Source of the DNA: an uncultured Porphyromonadaceae bacterium
Lineage (GTDB): Bacteria > Bacteroidota > Bacteroidia > Bacteroidales > Muribaculaceae
Reading direction: 5' to 3'
Assembly (NCBI GenBank): GCA_947175295.1
Contig: CAMWMK010000012.1
Location: 1 to 53,721 of the forward strand
Length of the DNA stretch: 53,721 nt
Positions within the stretch are counted from its first letter, which is position 1, and each line of letters starts with the position of its first letter. The notes under the pieces were generated by a model, which searched no databases, was not told the origin of the DNA, and saw only the letters and a program-made list of their open reading frames with translations. Below are positions 16,832-26,712 of the stretch, piece by piece. A program made the translations under genes and the position numbers.

Positions 16832-18176
16832 CTTCATATCGGGATGCCTCGCAGCTCCGTCTTTTTCACAGTCGCTTTCTTTTTCAGGCAATTCACTGAG
16901 AGTGCTTGAAGAGACCCCTGAGAAATCGACGGGGCTGGAGAAGATATATGTGCTCTATTCCACGGAAGGAGTCACCGCATCCTATACATCTTCTGCCGGC
17001 AACCGCGTCAACTGGCTGAAATACGGCAACCTCGGAGGGGGACATGCTGAGGAAGCAGCTTCCTCGCAAGACGACAATGTCAGCACCCTTGCAGTGCTTG
17101 AAGGCGACAAAGGCTATATCATAGAGGATGGCGACCGGAGATATTGCTTTTGGGTGACAGATTACCTTCCTCATCGTCTGAAGCTGCAGTCGGCATCTCC
17201 CGCTCCCGATCAGGAGTGTGGAGTATCTGTTATAGAAGTCACGGGTACAGGAGACCCGATCCGCTATTTCACAATCAATGGAATGCAGAAGACCCTCGAT
17301 CAGGAAATCACCGTAGAATACACTACTCAGGAATGGAACGAAGGACTTAATCCATCTAATTTCCAGGATGTGGCGGTCTCCAGGAAATTCGAAAGCCTTC
17401 AGCCACAATACAGATTGTCGCCACCCAACTACTGCAGCTCGACTTTCAAGGTATCCGGCGATAAGTTTCTCAAGGCATGGAACTGGGAGGAATCGGTAGA
17501 GTCCCAGATTGTCAATCCTTACTCGGTAGATGCACGCACATTTGCTGATCAGCTTTCCGAATCATCAAGCGAAGACACAGAGATGTCGGGAAGCAATCAG
17601 ATAGGGAGCGGACAAATCGACGGACTTGGAGGATCCGCCCCTTGCGAAATTGAGTTCGAAGCCTATGTGACCGACGGCATTATCCATCACGAATGGCAGC
17701 TTACAAGAGATCCGGGCTTTGAAAATATTGATTATCGATTTACTCAGCAGGATCTTGACTATACCTTCATGGAAGAAGGCACACATTATCTACGCTACAT
17801 CGGCAGCAACGCCGACGGCAGTTGCGAGTATGTCAGCGATACATATGAAGTGACGATAGGAGAGAGCGACCTTAAGGTGCCCAATGCATTCTCACCCAAT
17901 GGAGATGGCGTCAACGACGAGTGGAAAGTGGCTTATCGTTCGCTGCTCGACTTCCAGTGCTCCATATTCGACCGGCAGGGTCATCAGGTGTGCCATCTTA
18001 CGTCACCCGAACAAGGCTGGGATGGTAAGGTAAAGGGAAAGACAGTCGACTCAGGAGTGTTCTTCTATGTGATTGAAGCCACAGGCACCGACGGCAAGAA
18101 ATACAGGAAGAGCGGAGACATAAATATCGTTAAATTCGTAGGCACCAACGGCACATCTTCCGGCACTGAGCAATAA
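16803..18176 (+). CDS. T9SS type B secreted protein with gliding-motility C-terminal domain
   Basis: 457 residues. The signal peptide (MIRKTLIFFFISGCLAAPSF, cut near SQS) is followed by a beta-rich body of unknown function. The C-terminal domain (about the last 85 residues: NAFSPNGDGVNDEW, FDRQGHQV, WDGKVKG, GVFFYVIE) is the gliding motility-associated type B sorting domain. Such proteins are exported by the type IX secretion system and released or attached at the surface. The frame is open back to 16617, but only 16803/16806 gives a signal peptide. Expression may be reduced by the hairpin at 16782-16831. Confidence 0.88.
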   Translation: MMIRKTLIFFFISGCLAAPSFSQSLSFSGNSLRVLEETPEKSTGLEKIYVLYSTEGVTASYTSSAGNRVNWLKYGNLGGGHAEEAASSQDDNVSTLAVLEGDKGYIIEDGDRRYCFWVTDYLPHRLKLQSASPAPDQECGVSVIEVTGTGDPIRYFTINGMQKTLDQEITVEYTTQEWNEGLNPSNFQDVAVSRKFESLQPQYRLSPPNYCSSTFKVSGDKFLKAWNWEESVESQIVNPYSVDARTFADQLSESSSEDTEMSGSNQIGSGQIDGLGGSAPCEIEFEAYVTDGIIHHEWQLTRDPGFENIDYRFTQQDLDYTFMEEGTHYLRYIGSNADGSCEYVSDTYEVTIGESDLKVPNAFSPNGDGVNDEWKVAYRSLLDFQCSIFDRQGHQVCHLTSPEQGWDGKVKGKTVDSGVFFYVIEATGTDGKKYRKSGDINIVKFVGTNGTSSGTEQ

Positions 18177-18221
18177 TGGCATGCTATTTGTTATAATACT
18201 TTGAATAGCAATTTTGACGAT

Positions 18222-21050
18222 ATGGAAGACATGATAAAGGCTGCGGACCGCATCGAGGTTTCAGGTGCGAGGGTCCACAACCTAAAGAATATAGACGTTA
18301 CCATCCCCCACAATTCACTGAGCGTCATTACAGGCCTCAGCGGTTGTGGGAAATCATCGTTGGCCTTCGATACCATCTTCGCCGAAGGCCAGCGTCGCTA
18401 CATAGAGACTTTTTCCGCCTATGCCCGCAACCTCCTCGGCAGCATGGAGCGTCCCGATGTAGATAAGATCACAGGTCTCAACCCCGTGATCAGCATAGAG
18501 CAGAAGACAACCAACAACAATCCACGCTCCACCATAGGAACAACGACGGAGATCTACGACTTCTTCCGTCTGCTTTTCGCACGCCTCGGCGAGCCGCGAA
18601 GCTACATCAGCGGCAAGCCGATGGTGAAATACACCAAGGAGAAGATAGTGGAAATGGTCAGCAAGACATTTGGCGACCGCAAGATATATGTACTCGCTCC
18701 TCTGGTAAGGAATCGTAAGGGACATTATAAGGAACTTTTCGAAAACCTTCGGAAGAAGGGGTACCTAAATGTCAGGGTGGATGGCGAACTCAAGGAGCTG
18801 GCGTTCGGAATGAAGACCGACCGCTACCGCAACCACGACATCGAGCTTGTGATCGACCGCATGAAGGTACGCGAAAACGAGCAGGACCGTCTGAAGCAGG
18901 CCGTTGAAGAAGCCCTGAAGCAGGGCGACAAGCAGATGATGGTGATTGATATGGAGACGGGAAAGCTCCACCACTTCTCACTCCTTCTGATGGACTCTGA
19001 GAACGGACTGTCATATCCCGAACCGGCTCCTCATAATTTCTCATTCAACTCCCCTCAAGGCGCTTGCCGCCGATGCAAAGGACTTGGAGAGGTCAACATC
19101 GTCGACGTTGACAAGATCATCACCGACCGAAGCAAGTCGATCTACGAGGGCGGTATCGTCCCCCTCGGCAAGTATAAGAACAGCATGGTCTTCATGCAGA
19201 TCGAGGCCATATGTAAGCTTCACGGAGCGACGCTCAAGACCCCGATAAAGAACCTTTCGGAAGAGGCACTTGACGATATCCTCAACGGCACCGACGCACG
19301 CCTCGCAATCACCAGCCTTCAGACATACTCATATGAGTCAAGCTACGAAGGACTGGTGAAATACATCGAGGCCCAGCAGAGCGATGACTTCGGAAGCGAG
19401 GCCAAGAAATGGAGCGAGCAGTTCTATACCCGTTCGGTATGTCCGGAATGTGGTGGACAGCGTCTCAATAAGATTTCGCTGCATTACTACATCGATGGAA
19501 AGAACATCGCCGATGTGGCCAATATGGACATCAAGGAACTGTATGAATGGAGTCAGGGGCTGGAGGATCGAGTAGACAGCCAGCGCCGCCTTGTCGCAGT
19601 AGAGATAATGAAGGAAATCCGCTCGAGGTTGAAATTCCTGCTTGACGTAGGTCTCGAATATCTTTCGCTCAACCGTCAGAGTTCTTCGCTGTCGGGCGGA
19701 GAGAGCCAACGCATACGTCTGGCTACCCAGATAGGCAGCCAGCTCGTCAATGTGCTCTATATTCTCGACGAACCTTCCATCGGACTTCACCAGCGCGATA
19801 ACGAGCGCCTCATCAACAGCCTCAAGCAGCTGCGTGACAACGGCAACTCCATCATCGTCGTGGAGCATGACAAGGATATCATGAACGAGGCCGACTATAT
19901 CGTCGACATCGGTCCGGGAGCCGGACGTAAAGGAGGAAATGTGGTTTTTCAAGGTACTCCCGAGGAGATGAAGAAGACCCATACCCTAACAGCCACATAT
20001 CTAAATGGAGAGAATGCCATTGAAGTTCCTTCTGAAAGAAGGAGGGGCAACGGAAAGTCGCTGACCATCAAAGGAGCGACGGGTCATAACCTTAAGGATG
20101 TGGATGTCGAGTTTCCGCTTGGAAGGTTCATCTGCGTGACGGGTGTGTCCGGTTCGGGAAAATCGAGTCTCGTCAACGGTACGCTTCAGCCGATACTGAG
20201 CCGGAAGTTCTACCGATCCAATACCCAGCCACTTCCTTACAAAGCCATCGAAGGAATCGAGAACATAGATAAGGTAGTGACCGTAGACCAGTCGCCGCTC
20301 GGACGCTCTCCGCGTTCCAACCCGGCTACATATACCGGTGTGTTCACTGATATTCGAAAGCTTTTCATGGAACTCCCGGAATCAAAGATCCGCGGTTATA
20401 AGCCGGGGCGATTCTCGTTTAATGTGGCCGGAGGCCGATGTGAGACCTGCAAGGGTAACGGCTACCGCACAATTGAGATGAACTTCCTTCCCGATGTACT
20501 CGTACCATGCGAGGAATGCCACGGTAAGCGTTACAACCGCGAGACGCTTGAAGTGCGCTATAAAGGCAAGTCGATCGCCGATGTCCTGGAGATGACCGTC
20601 AACCAGGCTGTAGAGTTTTTCGAAAACGTGCCCTCAATTCTTAAGAAGATAAAAGTGCTTCAGGAGATTGGCCTGGGCTACATCAAGCTCGGGCAACCTT
20701 CGAGCACCCTAAGCGGTGGCGAGAACCAACGTGTGAAACTCGCTACAGAACTTGCCAAGAAGGATACCGGACGCACGCTCTTCATTCTCGACGAGCCCAC
20801 CACCGGACTTCATTTCCAAGACATCAAGGTCCTGCTCGGAGTCATCAACAAACTCGTCGATAAGGGCAATACGATGGTAGTGATCGAGCATAACCTCGAC
20901 GTGATCAAATCGGCCGACTGGCTGATAGAGATGGGTCCGGAGGGAGGAAAAGACGGAGGTCGGCTTGTGGCTTTCGGCACTCCGGAGGAGATGTCGCTGC
21001 TCGACACACCGACCTCCCGATTCCTGAGGGATGAACTTTCGAATCAATGA
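18222..21050 (+). CDS. uvrA: Excinuclease ABC subunit A
   Basis: About 942 residues, the usual UvrA length. Two ABC ATPase modules are present, with Walker A sites GLSGCGKSS and GVSGSGKSS, signatures SSLSGGESQRIRLA and STLSGGENQRVKLA, and zinc-binding CxxC pairs (CRRCKGLG, CPECGG, CETCKGNG, CEECHG). It finds bulky DNA lesions with UvrB in nucleotide excision repair. A TTG start at 18201 is possible, but the ATG at 18222 is preferred because MEDMIKAADRIEV begins like other UvrA proteins. The unit ends in the long hairpin at 21062. Confidence 0.97.
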   Translation: MEDMIKAADRIEVSGARVHNLKNIDVTIPHNSLSVITGLSGCGKSSLAFDTIFAEGQRRYIETFSAYARNLLGSMERPDVDKITGLNPVISIEQKTTNNNPRSTIGTTTEIYDFFRLLFARLGEPRSYISGKPMVKYTKEKIVEMVSKTFGDRKIYVLAPLVRNRKGHYKELFENLRKKGYLNVRVDGELKELAFGMKTDRYRNHDIELVIDRMKVRENEQDRLKQAVEEALKQGDKQMMVIDMETGKLHHFSLLLMDSENGLSYPEPAPHNFSFNSPQGACRRCKGLGEVNIVDVDKIITDRSKSIYEGGIVPLGKYKNSMVFMQIEAICKLHGATLKTPIKNLSEEALDDILNGTDARLAITSLQTYSYESSYEGLVKYIEAQQSDDFGSEAKKWSEQFYTRSVCPECGGQRLNKISLHYYIDGKNIADVANMDIKELYEWSQGLEDRVDSQRRLVAVEIMKEIRSRLKFLLDVGLEYLSLNRQSSSLSGGESQRIRLATQIGSQLVNVLYILDEPSIGLHQRDNERLINSLKQLRDNGNSIIVVEHDKDIMNEADYIVDIGPGAGRKGGNVVFQGTPEEMKKTHTLTATYLNGENAIEVPSERRRGNGKSLTIKGATGHNLKDVDVEFPLGRFICVTGVSGSGKSSLVNGTLQPILSRKFYRSNTQPLPYKAIEGIENIDKVVTVDQSPLGRSPRSNPATYTGVFTDIRKLFMELPESKIRGYKPGRFSFNVAGGRCETCKGNGYRTIEMNFLPDVLVPCEECHGKRYNRETLEVRYKGKSIADVLEMTVNQAVEFFENVPSILKKIKVLQEIGLGYIKLGQPSSTLSGGENQRVKLATELAKKDTGRTLFILDEPTTGLHFQDIKVLLGVINKLVDKGNTMVVIEHNLDVIKSADWLIEMGPEGGKDGGRLVAFGTPEEMSLLDTPTSRFLRDELSNQ

Positions 21051-21061
21051 TCAATCTATGA

Positions 21062-21126
21062 TATAGCGGGAAAACATTCAAGGCGCACCTTATCGTGAGG
21101 TGCGCCTTGAATGTTTTCCCGCTATA
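21062..21126. terminator. 29-bp perfect hairpin between convergent genes
   Basis: Bases 21062-21090 are exactly complementary to 21098-21126, with two more pairs inside and a 3-base loop. It lies between the uvrA stop (21050) and the ATPase stop (21132), so it can act in both directions. It has TTTT inside the stem but no T tract outside, and the stem is unusually long and perfect. Confidence 0.75.
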
Positions 21127-21131
21127 GTTCG

Positions 21132-21806
21132 TCAAAGTTCCACCTGGTCTACTATCTGACCGTCGTAAAGGTTGATGATGCGGTCGGCGTAGGCGGCATC
21201 GTGCTGCGAGTGAGTCACCATGACTATGGTGGCTCCTTCGTGGTGCAGCTCGCTGAGGAGGTCCATCACCTCCTTGCCGTTCTTGGAGTCAAGGTTTCCC
21301 GTCGGTTCGTCGGCAAGTATTATCTTCGGCTCCGGGATGACGGCGCGTGCGATTGCCACACGCTGCTGCTGTCCGCCTGAAAGCTGGTTGGGGAAATGCT
21401 TGCGGCGGTGGGAGATGGCCATGCGGTCCATTACTGCTTCGATACGCTCTTTGCGTTCCTTGCCCGGTGTCTTCATGTATAGGAGAGGAAGCTCGATGTT
21501 CTCATATACGTTGAGTTCATCGATGAGGTTGAAGCTTTGGAATACGAATCCTATCAGTCCCTTTCTGATATCAGTCCGTTCGTTTTCCTTAAGTTTGCTT
21601 ACATCCTTTCCGTTGAGGATGTATGTGCCCTCTGTCGGATTGTCGAGCAGTCCGAGGATGTTGAGCAGAGTCGACTTGCCGCAACCCGACGGGCCCATAA
21701 TAGCCACGAATTCACCTTTCTTCACTTCGAGACTGACCTCACGGAGGGCCCAAGTCTCCACTTCTTCCGTGCGGAAGACTTTCTTAACGTTATCTAACTT
21801 AATCAT
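21132..21806 (-). CDS. ABC transporter ATPase (MacB/LolD type)
   Basis: 224 residues. Walker A is GPSGCGKST, signature [14 protein letters not shown], Walker [12 protein letters not shown], switch His in [13 protein letters not shown]. It belongs to the group that drives MacB- and LolCDE-like mechanotransmission permeases. It is last in the operon with three permease genes, and the only ATPase in the locus, so it must also serve the fourth permease of the TolC operon, or that permease uses an ATPase elsewhere. Confidence 0.95.
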   Translation of the reverse strand: MIKLDNVKKVFRTEEVETWALREVSLEVKKGEFVAIMGPSGCGKSTLLNILGLLDNPTEGTYILNGKDVSKLKENERTDIRKGLIGFVFQSFNLIDELNVYENIELPLLYMKTPGKERKERIEAVMDRMAISHRRKHFPNQLSGGQQQRVAIARAVIPEPKIILADEPTGNLDSKNGKEVMDLLSELHHEGATIVMVTHSQHDAAYADRIINLYDGQIVDQVEL

Positions 21807-21853
21807 AGTATGGTGGTTGTTGATTTATTATGTTATCTTGTTGATGATTGCAA

Positions 21854-24268
21854 TCATTCTTTAGAAATAATCCTTGAAGTGTCTGTCTGAAGGACTTCGC
21901 GGATCTGCCGGTAGACAATGAGAAATATCAGTAAAGCCACTATCATGCTTCCCGAAACGATCGGGAAGAAAATAGAAACTGAACTTGAGATTCCCCCGAT
22001 CTCCAATTCGTTTACATATCTGGAGAATAAGACGCATGCAGGGATGGCGATGATCAACGCAACCGCAATCAGAATGACATAGAGCCGGCCAAACATACTG
22101 TAGATATCCCGTGCCTTAGCACCGTTGACCTTGCGTATCGCAACCTCCTTCCGTCTTCCTCGCATATCAAGAGTGATTGCACTGTATATTCCCATCGAGC
22201 ATACCAGCAAGCTGACGCCGCCAAGTACCAGACAGACCACGTATACCGCACTTACCGCTTGGGGTATCCAATTGATTGAATTCCGGTAATTGCTTACCAT
22301 ATAGTCATTGTTGATGTTTTCAGGGTCGGTGGAAAAAATAATGTGAGATACTTTTTTATCAAGATTCTTTCCTTTTCCTTGCTTTGGAATTACAATATGC
22401 TTCATGTTCATATAGTTTTCCTTCCAATACTGACTTATGGCCACTATCTCATCAAGTTTTTTCGTATAAGGTATGTTGTTTATTATTCCTCCTACAGGCA
22501 GAGATATCATATGCCGTGGTCCACCGCAAGACGATGAAAGAGTATTGCCATTGAGGACACCTGCATCATACAGCTGTCTGTAAAGCTCCTCTCCGATAAG
22601 CAGGCATTCATTGCGGTCGATGTCTCCGGGAAGCCATTCCACTTCCATTCCTAACAGAGAGGGAAGATCCTTATCTGTTGTGTTGATGCACTGGAAATAG
22701 CTTCGACCGCCCATTTTTTTCAAGGTTTCTGGATTGTTTTTGATTTCCTGTATATCAAAACCGTCAAGCGGATCATACATTTCGATTCTGTCTACTTCCG
22801 GCATACGAGCTATCGCGTCGCAAACCCGTTGGCTTCTTTCTTCATCGCGTATTAAATCTGTTCGAAGCAGAATGCAGTCGGCATAAAGATTGTCTTTATC
22901 CGGAATATTACAGTTTTTCAGCATATTTCTTCCGGTATTCAACATAATGATAGTGCAACATACAATAATAAGGCTAACCGCGATCTGGAATCCCAGCATG
23001 ACATTACGGAACGTATGGCTTCTGCTTCGGCGCATGTTGACGGCCATACCGTCGGCCGCATTGCATACGCGATTCAGCGTCAGCCAGGCGAGGAAGAAAA
23101 CGACAATAAGCAGGCACCCTCCGATTTCAATACTGTATAGCCAGAGATGTGAGATGGTGATTTCCTGATACTTGACAACCAACTGTGTTATATTTGATTG
23201 TAGGAATTCCTGGAGGGGCAGGCCCAATAATATCGCTAAAAATACGGATATGGAGATGACGATGGAAGGTTCGGCAACAAGCATTGCCAATAGTTCCCGT
23301 CGATGTGCTCCGTTGACAATACGGAGCGCCAGTTCTCCCCTGCGCATACGGAAAAGCTGTATTTGGGTGCGGAGGAAACCGATTATCGCAGCCAAAAGGA
23401 TAAGGGAACTGAGTGCATAGACAGCTGCCTTATAGGCATAATATAACCGCACTTCTCCTTTATTCAATGTCTTTTCCATCTGAGCCTCCACTCCAAAAGG
23501 GAACAGCAGTTCGTTGATTTCCTTAATCAGCTGTTGCTCGGAGATTCCTTCCTTAACGACAACGTGAATCCATGGCAGAAGGAAGAACAAATCATGGTCC
23601 TGGGCCTCTATCCGATCGGCAAGGCTAAAGAGCAGTTCATCACTGATTTCAAATGAGCCGCTTACGTCGGAGCCTTTTATTGGAATGCTTTTGTAGACAT
23701 CGACAATTCTTACCGGGATAGGCTGCACCGGGCCTGTCTGTTCCTGTATGCTGCCAATAGGATTTTTATCTCCGAATATCCTTTTGGCAAGTCCTTCGCC
23801 TATGATAGCCTGTCCCTTCTTCAATTCAGTAATAGGTCGGCCAGTGATGGCGGATCTGAAACCTGCAAACCGGAGAAAGTCAGGGTCAATGCATTCAGCG
23901 TTTAATGTACCTTTTCTTACAGTAGAGTCCGGCAGATTGAATTCCGAGTGAATGCCATATCTTCCGGAGAGGGGCAATACTATCTGCTCGACGCTATGCA
24001 ATGCGTCATCCTTTTTCAGTGCCCGCACTATATCGCCATTTATTTCCATCTTCTTTCCCGATGTGACCGATCTTAGAGTGACATTATAGGTGCGATCTAT
24101 AAAAGGTCGGTCATAAAGGGCGTTTAGTTTGAGGTTGCTTAGGAATGAGTGCGCCAGAGAGATGGTCAGTATGCCTACCGCGATACTGAGCATGCTGATG
24201 AGTGTCTGAAGCTTATACTTCATCAGGTTGCGGAGAGCCACCTTAAGATTATGGATGATCATGTTCAT
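21854..24268 (-). CDS. FtsX/MacB-type ABC permease, paralogue 1
   Basis: 804 residues, a tandem of two FtsX units. One N-terminal membrane helix (about 20-40) precedes a periplasmic MacB_PCD domain (about 45-260), three helices, then a repeat of the same plan. The conserved coupling segment [20 protein letters not shown] faces the ATPase. Such permeases do not form a channel but push substrates from the periplasm through a partner outer-membrane duct. Three paralogues lie upstream. The first 15 residues after NL ([14 protein letters not shown]) are nearly invariant among them. Confidence 0.92.
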   Translation of the reverse strand: MNMIIHNLKVALRNLMKYKLQTLISMLSIAVGILTISLAHSFLSNLKLNALYDRPFIDRTYNVTLRSVTSGKKMEINGDIVRALKKDDALHSVEQIVLPLSGRYGIHSEFNLPDSTVRKGTLNAECIDPDFLRFAGFRSAITGRPITELKKGQAIIGEGLAKRIFGDKNPIGSIQEQTGPVQPIPVRIVDVYKSIPIKGSDVSGSFEISDELLFSLADRIEAQDHDLFFLLPWIHVVVKEGISEQQLIKEINELLFPFGVEAQMEKTLNKGEVRLYYAYKAAVYALSSLILLAAIIGFLRTQIQLFRMRRGELALRIVNGAHRRELLAMLVAEPSIVISISVFLAILLGLPLQEFLQSNITQLVVKYQEITISHLWLYSIEIGGCLLIVVFFLAWLTLNRVCNAADGMAVNMRRSRSHTFRNVMLGFQIAVSLIIVCCTIIMLNTGRNMLKNCNIPDKDNLYADCILLRTDLIRDEERSQRVCDAIARMPEVDRIEMYDPLDGFDIQEIKNNPETLKKMGGRSYFQCINTTDKDLPSLLGMEVEWLPGDIDRNECLLIGEELYRQLYDAGVLNGNTLSSSCGGPRHMISLPVGGIINNIPYTKKLDEIVAISQYWKENYMNMKHIVIPKQGKGKNLDKKVSHIIFSTDPENINNDYMVSNYRNSINWIPQAVSAVYVVCLVLGGVSLLVCSMGIYSAITLDMRGRRKEVAIRKVNGAKARDIYSMFGRLYVILIAVALIIAIPACVLFSRYVNELEIGGISSSVSIFFPIVSGSMIVALLIFLIVYRQIREVLQTDTSRIISKE

Positions 24269-24281
24269 GCCTATATCTTTT

Positions 24282-26699
24282 TTATTCTTTTACAATGGTT
24301 TTGGAGGGGTCTGCCTGTATCACTCTATAGATCTGCAATCCTACAATTACTGCCGTAATGGCTATCACTATAAGGCATCCAAGCACGATCGGCATTACCG
24401 GAGACATATGTGCCGAAACCAGAGGATTCCGCATTATGTAGTCCGATACTAACCTGTTGAATATAACGCATACCGGTATGGCCGGAATTAAAGATATCAA
24501 TATCACTACGGCATACATCTTGCCAAACATCCGGTATATGTCGGCGCTCTTCGCTCCGTTCACCTTACGTATGGCCACTTCCTTTCTTCTGGCACGGGTA
24601 TCGAGTGCGATAGTGCTGAAAATACTCATCGCACATATTATCAGGCTCACTATGCCCAGAATCCAACCTGCTGATCTTGCGGCTTCTACCATAGAGGGCA
24701 CCATATTAAGCATGTCGCGGAAATTATGCGTCCTTTCGTTAATGAGTTGCGGGTCGTTGCGTTCTATTGTCATCCGCAGGCTTTCCGCCAATTCTGCCCG
24801 TCGTCCTTTTTTGGGCACCAGTATGCCTGCATGAGTCGTGGGATAACCTTGAGAGATCATCAGTATGAATTTACCGTCAAAGTCATACGGATAATTGCTG
24901 ACTGTTCCGGCAATCGGAAGTGTCATGTCCAAATATTTCAGAGTCAGTGTGGATTTATCAAGTAAACCTAACTGATTAAAAAGGGTATAAGTGCTGTCGG
25001 AAAGCAGAAAACATTCTTTGCAGTCGGGGTTATTGCCGTACCACTTCGCATCCATATCAAGAGTAGACAGAAGAGTCGTGTCTGGTGTGACATAAAACTT
25101 GTAGTACACCTCCCCGTTGACTTTCTCTCGAATCTCCGGATCATCGGCAAGTTCACTTATTTCAGTATACATCTGAACGCTCGAGACCATGCTTTCAAGA
25201 TCCGGGAGACGCTTGATTTCATCGATGAGATGCTCTTGCTCTGTGTCGTTAGACCCTGCGGCGTTAATATAGATATACTCCTTATAGATGGAGTCCTTTT
25301 CAGGAATGTTGTTGGCCATAAGTAAAATATGTCCTCCTTTCCAAAGTATCAGGGCAGAGATGACGAATACCAGACATATGAAGATCTGGATGCATAGCAT
25401 GGCGTTGCGGAATATGTGGGAACGTCTTCTCCGCATGTTAGCGGCCAATCCGTCACCTTCATTCAGAATTCTGGAGAGTGTCCACCATGCGATGACGCTG
25501 CAGGCAATGAGCAGTAGTCCGCCTGTGATCAGACTTATGCTCCATAGTCCGGATATCACAAGTCCGGTGTCGGAAAAAAGCCGGCTTAACTCCGTGTCGA
25601 TAATGTTCTGCAGTATCGTGCCGAGGATAAGCGAGATAATGATGGAAAAGCCTATTACTATGACCACTTCCGTCAGGATGCATCCGAACACCTGAATACG
25701 CCGAGCGCCGTTCGCTATCCTCAGTGCCAGTTCACGGCGTCTTATCTGGAAAAGCTGAAACTCTATCCTGAGAAATCCTATGATGGCGGCGATAAGGATA
25801 AGGGCGCCTATCGTATCGATAAGGATGCGTATGGGAATCACGTTTTTGATTTCGGGATTATCATCTACCCGTACAAGTTCCGATTTGAATCCAAGAGGAG
25901 CCACACGGGCATCTATTTCTTTTCTGAGATCGCTCTCTGAAGCCCCCTCGACGGCAACGACATTTATAAATGTCGTAAAATCATAAGCAAACGTTATATC
26001 CTCTTCAATCGAGTCGACGACACATGTGAAAAACATATCGTTCTTGAATTGGAATTCAAGTATAGGTGTCGATTCAAATACGTCGACGATTGTGACCGGC
26101 GTGGGTTGCGATTCATCGGTCAGTGACTGGACAGCACCGATAGGGCTCTTGTCGCCGAATATTTTTTCGGCAAGATCCTCGCTTATAATGGCTTCCCCTT
26201 TCTTTAATTTACGTATCTTTTCGCCTGTCAGTGCAGACCTGATACCGGAAAAGGCAGCTGATTCAGGATCTATTCTATTGCCGGTGACTGCCCCCTTGCG
26301 GATGGTTGAGTCAGGGAGATGAAACTCCACGCTCTGATAACGGAAGAGCATGTTGGGCACGCTTATGATTTCAGCGTTGCGAAGGCCCCCGTTGCCTTTG
26401 AGAGCATGTATGATGTCGGTATCTATCTTTACATCATCGCCGCATGAGGGAAAATACTTGCGGGTATCATTCAGTTTCTCCATGCCGGTTTCGTTGATCG
26501 GTGTAAATGCCACCATATATGACCGGTCAATATATGGTTCGTTGAAGATTGTCGGCAATCGGTATCTTGACAGCGCGGAGTGGGCCAGTGAGAATGTCAC
26601 GATGCCTATAGCTATGCCGAGCACGCTTATGGTGGTCTGAAGCTTATACTTCATCAGGTTGCGAAGCGCTACCTTGAGGTTATGAAGGAGAATGTTCAT
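24282..26699 (-). CDS. FtsX/MacB-type ABC permease, paralogue 2
   Basis: 805 residues with the same double FtsX plan as its neighbours: start [20 protein letters not shown], a periplasmic domain to about 270, helices near 285-420, and a C-terminal unit with [20 protein letters not shown]. The periplasmic domains differ most among the paralogues, which suggests different substrates or partners. It is 13 bases from each neighbour's coding end, within one operon. Confidence 0.92.
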   Translation of the reverse strand: MNILLHNLKVALRNLMKYKLQTTISVLGIAIGIVTFSLAHSALSRYRLPTIFNEPYIDRSYMVAFTPINETGMEKLNDTRKYFPSCGDDVKIDTDIIHALKGNGGLRNAEIISVPNMLFRYQSVEFHLPDSTIRKGAVTGNRIDPESAAFSGIRSALTGEKIRKLKKGEAIISEDLAEKIFGDKSPIGAVQSLTDESQPTPVTIVDVFESTPILEFQFKNDMFFTCVVDSIEEDITFAYDFTTFINVVAVEGASESDLRKEIDARVAPLGFKSELVRVDDNPEIKNVIPIRILIDTIGALILIAAIIGFLRIEFQLFQIRRRELALRIANGARRIQVFGCILTEVVIVIGFSIIISLILGTILQNIIDTELSRLFSDTGLVISGLWSISLITGGLLLIACSVIAWWTLSRILNEGDGLAANMRRRRSHIFRNAMLCIQIFICLVFVISALILWKGGHILLMANNIPEKDSIYKEYIYINAAGSNDTEQEHLIDEIKRLPDLESMVSSVQMYTEISELADDPEIREKVNGEVYYKFYVTPDTTLLSTLDMDAKWYGNNPDCKECFLLSDSTYTLFNQLGLLDKSTLTLKYLDMTLPIAGTVSNYPYDFDGKFILMISQGYPTTHAGILVPKKGRRAELAESLRMTIERNDPQLINERTHNFRDMLNMVPSMVEAARSAGWILGIVSLIICAMSIFSTIALDTRARRKEVAIRKVNGAKSADIYRMFGKMYAVVILISLIPAIPVCVIFNRLVSDYIMRNPLVSAHMSPVMPIVLGCLIVIAITAVIVGLQIYRVIQADPSKTIVKE

Positions 26700-26712
26700 A
26701 TCTTTATGTATT

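Noticed and set aside
18354..19982. Long minus-strand ORFs within uvrA
   Set aside because: They are the mirror of uvrA codons in a GC-rich gene, have no promoter and no recognisable domain.
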